Assembly: GCA_022797535.1 (NCBI GenBank)
Contig: JAAWKU010000009.1
Location: 1-42,721, forward strand
Reading direction: 5' to 3'
DNA from: Lachnospiraceae bacterium
GTDB taxonomy: Bacteria; Bacillota; Clostridia; Lachnospirales; Lachnospiraceae
Length of the DNA stretch: 42,721 nt
Shown in pieces: positions 1-8,240 of the stretch (its first letter is position 1; every line of letters starts with the position of its first letter). The notes beneath the pieces are model-generated. The model made no database searches. It was not told where the DNA came from and was given only the letters and a program-made list of their open reading frames with translations. A program made the translations under genes and the position numbers.

Positions 1-1657
1 CCCTGTCCGCACATCCCGGTATATTAAGTATGTGCTTCAGGCATTCCATCTCCTGTTCCCCCATTTCATCCGGGTTCTGGGAATAGAGCAATTTTTCCAG
101 CATTTTCCCGATACTGTCCAAAGTAAAAAATCTTAAATGGGTTCTGTCCAGTATACCCGCTTTCTCATATGCAAACTTTCCCTGCAGCAAAGGATACAAT
201 ACCGACAGGTTCATGAGATTGGGGATGCTGCAGATGAACGCGCCTCCCTCTTTCAGGTGCCCTGCCATCTCCCTCAAGATCCGTTCCGGCTCATGCAAAT
301 GTTCCAACACATCCGCAAAAATGATATAGTCAAATCGTATACCTTCAAACGGAAAAGCGGAATTCTCAATATCTCCCTGCACGATGTCCAGGACCCTGCC
401 TCCCACAGACGCAACTTCCGGCATAAGTTCCATGCCGTAAACATGGGCGGAAGGATACTTAAATTGTATCCTTGCCAGCGTGGCGCCCAGGCCGCATCCC
501 ACCTCCAGCACGTTCACTTCCCTGCCTTCCCCACAGTCCAGCAGATCCACTATCCCGTCCCGGACATGGGAATAATAGGTAATATCAAAGCCCCATTTCT
601 CCCTGAACAATTCCCTGTTCCGGTTGTACTGCTCCTCCCAGACCTGGCGGTTTTGCCCGGCGCCGCCGCCAAAGTGATAGATAAAGCTGTTGTGGCACAG
701 GATGTTACGATAGCCGCTGCAACACAGTCTGATCCCCAGGTCACAGTCCTCAAACTGTCCCGGCGAATACCGGATATCCAGTTCTCCCACTTTCTCCATG
801 GCTTCCCGGCGCACCAGCACGGCAAAGCCCACCAGATAGGACTTCAGTTCATAAGGATGGTCCTGTAGGACATTGTTTTGCAGCGCGTATTGCTCGTATT
901 CCTGAATGGTGGTAAATTTTTCCCCGATCACCTGGCCGTTTGAGGAATAATTCGTCATACATCCCGCCGAACCGGTATTTTCCGTTTCATACAGCCCCAT
1001 TCGGAGCCAGAACAGAGAGTTGGGGAACAGGATGGTATCACTGTTCAGCAGCAGAATATCCGAATCCGGTCCCGCCGCCCGGATCCCCTGGTTACATCCG
1101 CAGGGAAAGCCCCTGTTCTCGCTGTTTTTGATCAGAACCACATCCTCCTGCTGTTCCAGCCAGCTCAGACTTTCGTCCGTTGACGCATTGTCCACCACGA
1201 TGATTTCATAGGAAGAGGGAACATTGTTTCTTCGTATGCTCTCAATACAAAAGCGGGTCATCTCATATGTATTGTAGGAAAGGATGACGATTGCCACTTT
1301 CCGATAATTCAGGCCTCCCTCTAAGGCAAGGTTCTCCTTGAAGCTCTGGATGACCATTTGATCCTGAGGGTCCATGCAATAAAGTTCCGCGTTTTCATAA
1401 CAGAAGTACGCCTGTAAGTGGTTGCGGCTCTCGTAATAATTGCCCAGCAGCAAATATAATTCCGGATTCCTGGGATTGAGCCTCAGCCCCAGCTGCAGGT
1501 ATTGCCTGGCCGTCTCATTGGCTCCCACCGCCATCAGAGCGGATACCGCAAGGATAACCAGTTCCTCCGTATATTCATTTATGTCTATTTGTGCCAGTTC
1601 CGCAAGCGCCTCCTCATAGAGACCCTGCTCCAGCATTTCCGTCAGTCTGTCATACAT
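1..1657 (-). CDS. TPR - GT2 glycosyltransferase - SAM methyltransferase fusion (3' end outside window)
   Basis: A reading frame stays open from the ATG at 1657 to the left edge (about 552 codons), so the C-terminus is missing. Residues 1-100 look like TPR helices. Residues 120-340 are a GT-A family 2 domain: it opens with VAIVILSYNT and carries an LLLNSDT metal-binding motif and a later FEDCDLGIRL acceptor motif. From about residue 390 there is a class I methyltransferase with EVGCGLGA as SAM-binding loop 1 and a FADVLEHLHEPE segment. A GAGGG ribosome binding site lies about 8 bases upstream, just after the stop of the decarboxylase gene, so the two are co-transcribed. Family knowledge: TPR-GT2 proteins, sometimes with methyltransferase domains, occur in clostridial surface-glycan and flagellin-glycosylation loci. 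It probably extends and methylates the glycan whose other genes lie upstream. The acceptor is not visible from sequence. Confidence 0.85.
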   Translation of the reverse strand, partial: MYDRLTEMLEQGLYEEALAELAQIDINEYTEELVILAVSALMAVGANETARQYLQLGLRLNPRNPELYLLLGNYYESRNHLQAYFCYENAELYCMDPQDQMVIQSFKENLALEGGLNYRKVAIVILSYNTYEMTRFCIESIRRNNVPSSYEIIVVDNASTDESLSWLEQQEDVVLIKNSENRGFPCGCNQGIRAAGPDSDILLLNSDTILFPNSLFWLRMGLYETENTGSAGCMTNYSSNGQVIGEKFTTIQEYEQYALQNNVLQDHPYELKSYLVGFAVLVRREAMEKVGELDIRYSPGQFEDCDLGIRLCCSGYRNILCHNSFIYHFGGGAGQNRQVWEEQYNRNRELFREKWGFDITYYSHVRDGIVDLLDCGEGREVNVLEVGCGLGATLARIQFKYPSAHVYGMELMPEVASVGGRVLDIVQGDIENSAFPFEGIRFDYIIFADVLEHLHEPERILREMAGHLKEGGAFICSIPNLMNLSVLYPLLQGKFAYEKAGILDRTHLRFFTLDSIGKMLEKLLYSQNPDEMGEQEMECLKHILNIPGCADR

Positions 1658-1667
1658 CGTTTCGCCC

Positions 1668-2795
1668 TCAAGTACCCGCCTTGCCCAGATACTCCATGAA
1701 CGCTGTCTTGTTATCCACGGCGCGGGTGGTGGGACGCCCCAGATCCTCCCTGGCTCCGATGGCGCATCTGGCCTCTATCAGGGACAGGGCATTCCGCTTT
1801 TTGGCCTCTCTCAGTTCCCGGTCCAATGCCTCAAAACTGTCCACGGAGACGGCATGAGGATATCCGCAGGCCCTGGCTATGACAGGCAAATCCATCTGCC
1901 CTGCCACGGTGGGCATCCCTCCCACGGTCTCATGGGCTTCGTTGTTGATCACCACATGAATCAGATTGGCCGGACGGTTTGCCCCGATCACGGCCATGGC
2001 CCCCATATGCATCAGTACCGCGCCGTCCCCGTCTATGCACCATATCTTCCTGTCCGGTTTGTTGAGGGCGATTCCCAGCGCAATGGAGGAACTATGGCCC
2101 ATGGATCCCACCGTCAGGAAATCGTATTGATGCCCCTGCCCCATGGCAGTTCTTATTTCAAAGAGTTCCCGGCTGGCTTTCCCGGTGGTGGAGACGATCG
2201 GGTCCTCCCCGGATACCGCCGCAATATGCCGGATAATCTCCTCCCGAGTCATGGTATGCCTATTTTGGTACGTCACTTCCCCGTCATAGGACAGAGCGCC
2301 TTTGCGCACCACAAGGGCAACGCTCTTTCCGCCGGAAAGGGCTTCCTGAAACTCTTCCAATGCCTGCCCAAGTTCCTCCCGGGTGGTGTCCCTGCCGACA
2401 ACGAAGGACCGGATATCCATATCCTCCAGAAGTCTCAGCGTCACCTCCCCCTGGTAGACATGCTGGGGTTCGTCATGCACACCCGGCTCCCCCCGCCATC
2501 CGATCACAAAGATCACGGGGATTGCATATACCTTTTGGTTCAGCAGGGAGGCCGCCGGATTGATGATATTGCCCTCACCGCTGTTCTGCATATACACCAC
2601 CGGAATCTTCCCGGTGGCCAGATGATACCCCGCCGCCATGGCGGCGCAGTTGCCCTCATTGGCCCCAATCAAATGATGGGCCGGGTCGATGCCGTAGGTT
2701 TTCATCAGATAGTTGCACAGAGCCTTAAGCTGGGAATCCGGCACCCCTGTGTAGAAATCGGCGCCTATTGCTTTCACAAACTGTTCTACTTTCAC
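1668..2795 (-). CDS. ppd: phosphonopyruvate decarboxylase
   Basis: A thiamine-diphosphate enzyme that decarboxylates phosphonopyruvate to phosphonoacetaldehyde, the step that makes the unfavourable phosphoenolpyruvate mutase reaction irreversible. The 375-residue length is normal for the family. The N-terminal pyrimidine-binding part carries FYTGVPDSQLK and the catalytic-glutamate region GANEGNCAAMAAGYH. The C-terminal part has the ThDP-Mg motif starting at GDGAVLMHMG and ending at the NNEAHETVGG region. The start is GTG at 2795, with GGAGG 8 bases upstream. It follows the radical SAM gene by 30 bases and precedes the GT2 fusion by 10 bases. Together with the PEP mutase at 8.2-9.5 kb this is the diagnostic pair for phosphonate biosynthesis. 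No transaminase (AepT/PhnW type) or phosphonoacetaldehyde reductase is recognisable in the window, so the final phosphonate (2-aminoethyl, 2-hydroxyethyl or other) is not determined. Confidence 0.93.
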   Translation of the reverse strand: MKVEQFVKAIGADFYTGVPDSQLKALCNYLMKTYGIDPAHHLIGANEGNCAAMAAGYHLATGKIPVVYMQNSGEGNIINPAASLLNQKVYAIPVIFVIGWRGEPGVHDEPQHVYQGEVTLRLLEDMDIRSFVVGRDTTREELGQALEEFQEALSGGKSVALVVRKGALSYDGEVTYQNRHTMTREEIIRHIAAVSGEDPIVSTTGKASRELFEIRTAMGQGHQYDFLTVGSMGHSSSIALGIALNKPDRKIWCIDGDGAVLMHMGAMAVIGANRPANLIHVVINNEAHETVGGMPTVAGQMDLPVIARACGYPHAVSVDSFEALDRELREAKKRNALSLIEARCAIGAREDLGRPTTRAVDNKTAFMEYLGKAGT

Positions 2796-2825
2796 ATCCT
2801 GTTCCTCCGAACTGTTTCCCGTTTA

Positions 2826-3971
2826 TTAAAGTGAAAACGTATCACAAAATTTGCAATCTCCCCAATGTTCGCGTCCTTCGTACAGACACTGGCGTACTTT
2901 CTGGAAGCGTGGTCCATACCATATCTCCAACAATTTTTCCTTATTCAGATCACCCAGTGTATACTTCCCTATTGCATCATTACAGCAAAGCGATACTTTC
3001 CCGTCCGGTCTTATGATCATCTGCTTAAATGGCAGAACACATCTATCCTTTCCATACTCCACAAGTTCTTTTCGATTAGGCGCTGTCCCTCCTCTGGATG
3101 TCAGTATCTCCTGTGGTTTCCTCAAAACAATGGTAACCTTTTTTGCCAGTTCCGCATGCGTCTTACAGTACTCCTGTATCTCGACACAAGGCTTAATAAG
3201 TTTTAATTCCTGCTGGTAATTATCAATGATCAGTTCATCCAAAATATCTGCCAGTTCTACAAATTTATCAAGCGACAACAATGTCCCATTTGTAAACATA
3301 TGCATTCTGGCATTAGGCAGCTTTTCTCTCGCATATTGATTAAGAGAGATAATCCTGTCATCCAGCAAGGGCTCGTTATTAGAAAAGACGGAAAATCGCC
3401 CACAATAATTTATCTCCGCAAGTTGATCCACAATATCATGAAATAATTCTTCCGTCATAACCGCATGTACCCTGGGATCAACATTACGATTAACCGGGCA
3501 AAAAGAGCAGGTGCCATTACAGCGATTAATCGTTTCAACTTCTATTGCCTCAAAGAGAGGGGGATTCTGATACAAGCGTTCTGCTTCATCAAAAACGGCC
3601 TTTCTGGAATACTGAAGTTTTTCATCATTATTCCATTCTGCTTCCGTCTGCTTCTCTGTTCTTGTATCATATGGATTAAAAACCAATTCATCCGTTTCAT
3701 AGAATTTATGCAGATGATCCAGAAACACGGAATAATCCGTTACGCCATATTCCTTTAACTGTTTCTCCATACTGGCCGAATATTGACTCGCAATTAAAAT
3801 GTGATGATGCGTGGAAATAGCCTGTTCAACACTCAAAACAGGCTTTCCGCAAAATAACTGTTTTTGCTTTTCCACATTATTATCGATAAATCCCTCCACA
3901 GATTCCTCACCTAACTGCGCAAACGCATCTCTACCATATTGCCCCGCTCCAAATATCAGCACTTTTTTCAT
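2826..3971 (-). CDS. radical SAM/SPASM protein with N-terminal Rossmann-like domain
   Basis: Residues 1-100 form a Rossmann-like domain starting at VLIFGAGQYGRD, with a following FIDNN acidic strand end. A radical SAM core follows at about residue 150, with the cluster motif CNGTCSFC (CX3CX2C). The C-terminus is SPASM-like, with cysteines at CVLPF, SLCCND and the final CKFCD. The upstream in-frame TTG at 3980 sits only 2 bases after the Shine-Dalgarno, so ATG 3971 (GGGAGGA about 10 bases upstream) is preferred, giving 381 residues. Radical SAM/SPASM proteins act on peptides, sugars or small molecules; in glycan clusters they may do C-methylation, epimerisation or dehydrogenation. The substrate is unknown here. 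The N-terminal domain resembles that of the next gene upstream (GT4), suggesting a shared carrier- or partner-binding module. The gene is clearly AT-richer than the decarboxylase gene downstream. Confidence 0.8.
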   Translation of the reverse strand: MKKVLIFGAGQYGRDAFAQLGEESVEGFIDNNVEKQKQLFCGKPVLSVEQAISTHHHILIASQYSASMEKQLKEYGVTDYSVFLDHLHKFYETDELVFNPYDTRTEKQTEAEWNNDEKLQYSRKAVFDEAERLYQNPPLFEAIEVETINRCNGTCSFCPVNRNVDPRVHAVMTEELFHDIVDQLAEINYCGRFSVFSNNEPLLDDRIISLNQYAREKLPNARMHMFTNGTLLSLDKFVELADILDELIIDNYQQELKLIKPCVEIQEYCKTHAELAKKVTIVLRKPQEILTSRGGTAPNRKELVEYGKDRCVLPFKQMIIRPDGKVSLCCNDAIGKYTLGDLNKEKLLEIWYGPRFQKVRQCLYEGREHWGDCKFCDTFSL

Positions 3972-3991
3972 GTCCTGCAAATCCTCCCAAA

Positions 3992-5401
3992 TTATTTGAT
4001 TAATTCCTCTATAAAATCAATATATTGATTTAATTCACAACATTCTTCTACCATTTCCCTTGCATGACGCGACATTATTTTCCTCTTTTCTAAATGGGAA
4101 GCCAAATACGCAATCTTATTGGCAATTTGCTCTATCTCTCCAATCCCTGCTTTAAATCCTGTCTGTCCATCAATGATTAGCTCTTCTGTGCCACTGACAT
4201 CCGTGACAACTGGCACAGCGCCACATTTCATAGCTTCCAGCATAGCCAGACAGCATCCTTCCCATTCTGATATATTGATATATACCTGTTGTCGTTGCAA
4301 AAAATCTTTCATGGAGCCAGGCTCCAGCCTGCCCAGAAGGTGAACACGCTCTTTCAAATCATTCTGTTGAATATATGTCTCGATCATAGCATAGCATGGA
4401 CCATCGCCAGCAATTTCAAGTTGATAATCAATCTTTTTCTCTTCCAGCTTCTCTATTAATTCCGGCAGCAAATCTGCTCTTTTCTGTGCGCTGTACAGTC
4501 TGCCTCCCCAGCCAATCCGAACAGGCCCCTGCCATTCAGACACAGGATTGAATTCTACCAGGCCCTCCATCTCAATAATACAGGGATTTACTCTATAATA
4601 CAACTTATTTGGGGGTATTTTCCATTCATCTTCCAGATTTTTTCTAATCCTGGCGCTAATGCATATATATTTTTCAATTTCATTTTGCCATTGTACCTGC
4701 CTTTCATATAGCATGTAGCTGTCGTTGTGTATCACAGAGATTATCCTCACAAGGTCAGGATATCTCTGTTTCAATACATAAGCAGCCACCATAACATAAT
4801 CTAAAGAATTGGCAATCAACACAAATGGCAGCCGCTGCTCCATATCCCTGATTATGGGGAGCACCGTCTCCCAATATGCCTCCCTCCGTTGTTCATAACG
4901 GCCTATCAACTTTTCTATGTCTTCAGAATACTTTATCAATGATTCCTTAGCGTATACATATGTATTATACCCTCTCTTGTCCAGACAGGAAGCAATAATA
5001 CATGCATACTGCGCGTCTCCATCCCATCCGCTGCCTGTAAACGCATCTACCAGTACGCATTTCTGTTTATGGACTTTCGCCTTACTCACTTGATATTCTG
5101 ACGATTTCCTGTCAATATATTTTCTGAAAACGGAACTAAAATCTAAAACCCGATCCCCCAACCCCATTGCATTAAGTTGATTTTGAATCTGCATTTTGTA
5201 ATTGGACGTGGTAATCACTATTTGACAATCAATGCGAATTAACTCTGTCGGCGGAATAATTTTTTTTCCGTCCAGCAGAGTACCCCATTTAGAAGAATTG
5301 TTATCTGTAAAGCAATAATGTTCTATTCCCTGTTCTCTTAATACTCCTATACATTTGTATAAATCTTGCCCTGTTCCAAACAATACCACCTTCTTCGTCA
5401 T
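3992..5401 (-). CDS. GT4-type glycosyltransferase with N-terminal Rossmann-like domain
   Basis: 469 residues. The first 100 start with VVLFGTGQDLYKC and contain FTDNNSSKWG, resembling the N-terminal domain of the downstream radical SAM protein. A GT-B fold follows. Its C-terminal half has the retaining GT4 signatures GWGGRLYSAQKR, LEIAGDGPCY and VHLLGRLEP, and the catalytic EX7E-like segment SEWEGCCLAMLEAMKCG. It probably adds a sugar from a nucleotide-sugar donor to a cytoplasmic or membrane-face acceptor. The ATG at 5401 has GAGGGG 7 bases upstream. It is separated by 172 bases from the licD gene upstream, and that gap carries a candidate sigma-28 promoter; it then runs on into radical SAM, ppd and GT2. 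Base composition is AT-rich like its neighbours up to about 8 kb, consistent with acquisition as a block. Confidence 0.85.
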   Translation of the reverse strand: MTKKVVLFGTGQDLYKCIGVLREQGIEHYCFTDNNSSKWGTLLDGKKIIPPTELIRIDCQIVITTSNYKMQIQNQLNAMGLGDRVLDFSSVFRKYIDRKSSEYQVSKAKVHKQKCVLVDAFTGSGWDGDAQYACIIASCLDKRGYNTYVYAKESLIKYSEDIEKLIGRYEQRREAYWETVLPIIRDMEQRLPFVLIANSLDYVMVAAYVLKQRYPDLVRIISVIHNDSYMLYERQVQWQNEIEKYICISARIRKNLEDEWKIPPNKLYYRVNPCIIEMEGLVEFNPVSEWQGPVRIGWGGRLYSAQKRADLLPELIEKLEEKKIDYQLEIAGDGPCYAMIETYIQQNDLKERVHLLGRLEPGSMKDFLQRQQVYINISEWEGCCLAMLEAMKCGAVPVVTDVSGTEELIIDGQTGFKAGIGEIEQIANKIAYLASHLEKRKIMSRHAREMVEECCELNQYIDFIEELIK

Positions 5402-5474
5402 TCATTTTCCCCTCTCCATACCAAAATGACATATCGCTTATAAATGCATTCACAAAACAAAAAACTACTTTTTT

Positions 5475-5500
5475 TATCGGCCGTATTGGGGAAAATATTA
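5475..5500 (-). promoter_or_regulatory. candidate sigma-28 promoter for the GT4 - radical SAM - ppd - GT2 genes
   Basis: On the minus strand the sequence reads TAATA, 15 bases, then CCGATAAA; the -10 half is a full GCCGATAA. The spacing equals that of the two flagellin promoters, and the first spacer bases (TTTTCCC) match one of them. The -35 half has mismatches (TAATA against TAAAG), so this is the weakest of the five sites. It lies about 75 bases upstream of the GT4 start. Confidence 0.5.
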
Positions 5501-5573
5501 ATCAATATATATAAATTACATATTTTTTGTGGTAAAGTTTATATGGCAAGCGGAAAAGAAGCGGGCAAATTCC

Positions 5574-6392
5574 TCAAAAGTCATAATATGAAGCAGTGTT
5601 ATGCCCTGTTTGTTGGTCCACGGGAGGCATTTTCATATAGTCGCCATACTCCTGCGTCAGCCACCCATGTGCGTCTCTTGGCCCGAGAACCTTATGTCCC
5701 TCAAAATTCATTTCTGTTAAGTCTACAAACCACTCCTTCTTTAAGCCATGTATCTGTGGAAATGTTAAAGAGCGAAAAGTATTACATTTATCAAAATTGT
5801 ATCTGCGCGCTAAATAACTGATTACGGCCACTGGCACACGTCTGGGAATCCAAGACAGCATTCTATACCAGAATCGCAGCATCACATTTTCTGACACTTT
5901 TGCGCCCACCGGCGACCACAAAATTTTCCTGAGAAAAAAACATATTGCCTGATGAATTTTCGCTGGGATCTTATGGTTCGGAATCCCGTCAGATATTAAT
6001 ATATCTACCCAAATTCCGTTTTTCATACCAAGATGCTCTTGACCTGTGCGTACATAAGTGGTTCCTGTTTTCAATAACTTAGCGTATCCCCATCGGTACA
6101 AAGGATCAGAGTCAAAATCCTGCAGGAAAAACCGGGACGTATCCAGATCTTTCTCACAGGCCCTTTTGAACTTTTCATATTCCTTACGCAACATTCTGAC
6201 ATCTACATCATCATCCCACGGAATAAATCCTCCGTGACGCATGCAGCCAATTAATGTCCCCCCGCATATGTTATACTTTATTTGGTTTTTCCGGCATATT
6301 CTATCCAATTCCAGCAGAAGCTCCAACTCGACCATTTGCATCTTTTTAAGCTGCTCCCGGGGCATTTCCATAACATTTGGCTTATACCGCAT
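5574..6392 (-). CDS. LicD family phosphotransferase-like protein
   Basis: LicD-family nucleotidyltransferase-fold enzyme; characterised members move phosphocholine or similar groups from a CDP carrier onto surface glycans. The sequence shows the family start (LELDRICRKNQIKYNICGG), the GTLIGCMRHGGFIPWDDDVD core with its acidic metal-binding cluster, and a C-terminal EYGDYMKMPP end typical of LicD. The preferred start is ATG 6392 (272 residues), with GGAG about 9 bases upstream. An in-frame TTG at 6407 would put the Shine-Dalgarno inside the gene. It overlaps the end of the tagD-like gene by 11 bases, so the two are translationally coupled. It resembles the licD gene at 6783-7649 and differs from the plus-strand pair at 9.8 and 14.9 kb, which are longer and form another subfamily. 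The transferred group could be a phosphonate-CMP product; this is inference. Confidence 0.88.
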   Translation of the reverse strand: MRYKPNVMEMPREQLKKMQMVELELLLELDRICRKNQIKYNICGGTLIGCMRHGGFIPWDDDVDVRMLRKEYEKFKRACEKDLDTSRFFLQDFDSDPLYRWGYAKLLKTGTTYVRTGQEHLGMKNGIWVDILISDGIPNHKIPAKIHQAICFFLRKILWSPVGAKVSENVMLRFWYRMLSWIPRRVPVAVISYLARRYNFDKCNTFRSLTFPQIHGLKKEWFVDLTEMNFEGHKVLGPRDAHGWLTQEYGDYMKMPPVDQQTGHNTASYYDF

Positions 6393-6786
6393 TGTTCTTT
6401 TCTCCAAGTTTCCTTTTTATATCCGTAGTTGATATTTCAGGGGTTCTTTCCAGATACACTACATGACAATATTCATTGAGAAAATCAAATTTGCCTTCCC
6501 AATCATCTCCCATAACAAAAGTATCCACTTTATATTCCTTAATATCCCGTACCTTTTGTTCCCAACATGTCTCCGGGATTACCAAATCTACATAGCGAAT
6601 TGCCTCCAGCAAGGCTTTTCGTTTCTCGAAATCGAAAAAACATATTTTTTGTTTTTCATTCCAGTTAAATTCATCAGTAGATAATGCAACGATCAAATAA
6701 TCCCCCAATGCCTTTGCCCGTCTCAGAAGATTGATATGACCATAATGTAATAAATCAAAAGTTCCATATGTAATCACTCTTTTCAT
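6382..6786 (-). CDS. tagD: TagD-type cytidylyltransferase
   Basis: 134 residues, the usual length of glycerol-3-phosphate cytidylyltransferase (TagD/TarD). The sequence shows GTFDLLHYGHINLLRRAK with the HYGH (HxGH) nucleotide-binding motif, the FVMGDDWEGKF segment and the C-terminal RTPEISTTDIKRKL signature that contacts CTP. It makes CDP-glycerol or a similar CDP-activated phospho-alcohol in the cytoplasm. The gene is sandwiched between two licD genes with a 4-base ATGA overlap upstream and an 11-base overlap downstream, so donor synthesis and transfer are encoded as one unit. The substrate could be glycerol-3-phosphate or a different phospho- or phosphono-alcohol; the close family match favours glycerol-3-phosphate. 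Confidence 0.88.
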   Translation of the reverse strand: MKRVITYGTFDLLHYGHINLLRRAKALGDYLIVALSTDEFNWNEKQKICFFDFEKRKALLEAIRYVDLVIPETCWEQKVRDIKEYKVDTFVMGDDWEGKFDFLNEYCHVVYLERTPEISTTDIKRKLGEKNNAV

Positions 6787-7649
6787 GAGTCATTCTCCAA
6801 TAATTTGTACATCGAAACTGTATGATGCAGTATCCTTTTTTCTGGCGGGGGCAATTGTATATAGTCATCTCCAAAATCTTCTACAAGCCAATCATGGTAC
6901 TGCCTTGGCGCAAAAAACAAATGCCCCTCAAATTCCAACTCTATTAAATCCAGATGCCACTCCTTTTTAACTCCTTTCTGCTGAATTTTTTGACTGTCAA
7001 AAACACTGACATCCTTTTTTAACCCCATCCATCCCATTCTGTCACAGTTCTTTTCATTGTATTTCCTACTTAGAAAGTCAAAGATACCAAAAGGAATTTT
7101 GGCCGGCACATGACTTAACAAAATAAAAATCAGTCTTTTAAACGGATTTTTTTCTACCTCCACTCCCACAGGAGACCACAAAGTTTTCCTGCAACTCCAT
7201 GCTAAAAAATTGTAAATCTGCTTTTCTATAACGTTGTCAGGCAAGCCATCAGAAATAAAAATATCAATGAAAACTCCTGTATTTTGTTGTAGTTTTTCCT
7301 GTCCCACCCGTATATATTGTGTTCCCTTCCTTAATATTCTTCCAAATTGCCAGCGATATCCAGGATCCGTATATCTATTCTGCAAAAAAAATTTTGTATT
7401 ATCCAAATCTTTCTCACAGGCCTGGCAAAACTTTATATACTCACTTCGAAGCATACATATGTCGATGTCATCATCCCAGGGAATAAACCCTTTGTGACGT
7501 ACCGCTCCCAGCAGTGTTCCCGAACAAATATTATATCTTATTCCATATTTTCTGCAAATCCGATCTAATTCAATAAGCATTTCCAACTCAATGGACTTTA
7601 TTTTTTCCAAGTCCGTATGCGGGATATTTACATGCTCTTTAACGCTCAT
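6783..7649 (-). CDS. LicD family phosphotransferase-like protein, first gene of the operon
   Basis: 288 residues with the LicD core: LIELDRICRKYGIRYNICSG, then GTLLGAVRHKGFIPWDDDIDICMLR, where the acidic cluster DDDID is the metal site. The C-terminus (VEDFGDDYIQLPPPEKR) is the usual LicD end. The ATG at 7649 has AGGAG upstream. Its stop overlaps the tagD start (ATGA). About 155 bases upstream lies a strong sigma-28 promoter match, so this gene heads an operon with tagD and the second licD. It is similar along its whole length to the protein at 5574-6392, indicating duplication within the locus, perhaps with different acceptor or donor specificity. Confidence 0.88.
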   Translation of the reverse strand: MSVKEHVNIPHTDLEKIKSIELEMLIELDRICRKYGIRYNICSGTLLGAVRHKGFIPWDDDIDICMLRSEYIKFCQACEKDLDNTKFFLQNRYTDPGYRWQFGRILRKGTQYIRVGQEKLQQNTGVFIDIFISDGLPDNVIEKQIYNFLAWSCRKTLWSPVGVEVEKNPFKRLIFILLSHVPAKIPFGIFDFLSRKYNEKNCDRMGWMGLKKDVSVFDSQKIQQKGVKKEWHLDLIELEFEGHLFFAPRQYHDWLVEDFGDDYIQLPPPEKRILHHTVSMYKLLENDS

Positions 7650-7811
7650 TTAAATTATCTCCTATATTATGGCAATGAATATTTATCATTTCGCACCCAG
7701 AGCAATTATGAAATCTCAAATAATTCACCGCTATTGTATTCTCAACAATAACCGTCTCTTCGCTCTGCCTGACATCTATTACTTTATAAAGTTATTTATT
7801 CATATTGTATA

Positions 7812-7837
7812 TATCGGCTGAAAGATTTATATCTTTA
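7812..7837 (-). promoter_or_regulatory. sigma-28 (FliA/SigD) type promoter for licD-tagD-licD
   Basis: On the minus strand the sequence reads TTAAAG, 15 bases, then CCGATATATA. TAAAG and CCGATATA at this exact spacing are identical to both flagellin promoters in this window. The start codon of the first licD gene is about 155 bases downstream. No equally good sigma-A promoter was seen in that leader. Confidence 0.72.
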
Positions 7838-7892
7838 ACAAACCCTTGCCTGTTCTTGCGAAAAAGGGACTTTCTTAATTCATTAGGTATAT

Positions 7893-7931
7893 CAAAAACA
7901 GCATTCTTGTTTTTTTCTCACAGAATGCTGT
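7893..7931 (-). terminator. intrinsic terminator downstream of pepM
   Basis: A perfect 10-base inverted repeat (ACAGCATTCT / AGAATGCTGT) with a 14-base loop is followed on the minus strand by TTTT. It sits between the end of pepM (8237) and the sigma-28 promoter at 7812-7837, separating the two transcripts. The 3' untranslated region would be antisense to the licD pseudogene. Confidence 0.7.
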
Positions 7932-7964
7932 ATGACTAAACTATAAAAGAGGAAGTTTACCGTT

Positions 7965-8240
7965 ATGTTACAATTTTCACACAACTACTTCCAGACGAGA
8001 CTGCGGACGGTTTCCGCATTGAAGCAATGATAAAATGCGCCTGGGCCGCACAGTTGAAAGTGCTGGAAGCGTTGAACTATTCCAGTGATCTATTCGAAAT
8101 GACCTGTGCAGAGAATGGTATCACAAAACTGTATGATACCCAACTGCCAACCTGGACATGAATACCCGTTTAACCAGAAGCAATACAGAATGCTGGCGAC
8201 TGGCAGAATGGCCGATTCCCTCACATCTGGCCTCTTCTAA
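7965..8240 (+). pseudogene. licD remnant (frameshift and large internal deletion)
   Basis: The 5' part matches the start of the intact licD at 9799: it begins MLQF, continues to the KCAWAAQL segment and ends near VLEAL. One base is missing at about 7994 and breaks the frame. The 3' part (GHEYPF, then QKQY, then GRMADS and a final LF stop) matches the last 30 residues of the same gene. About 650 bases of middle, including the DDDID active site, are gone. An upstream TTGTTT-18-TATGAC is a degraded version of the promoter in front of the 9799 gene. The remnant is clearly a dead paralogue. Its stop overlaps the stop of pepM on the other strand. Confidence 0.85.

Noticed and set aside
1854..2834. 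Long plus-strand frame opposite ppd
   Set aside because: No ribosome binding site or family features; ppd on the other strand is certain.
5444..5821. Plus-strand frame over the GT4-licD gap
   Set aside because: Mostly antisense to licD with no ribosome binding site.
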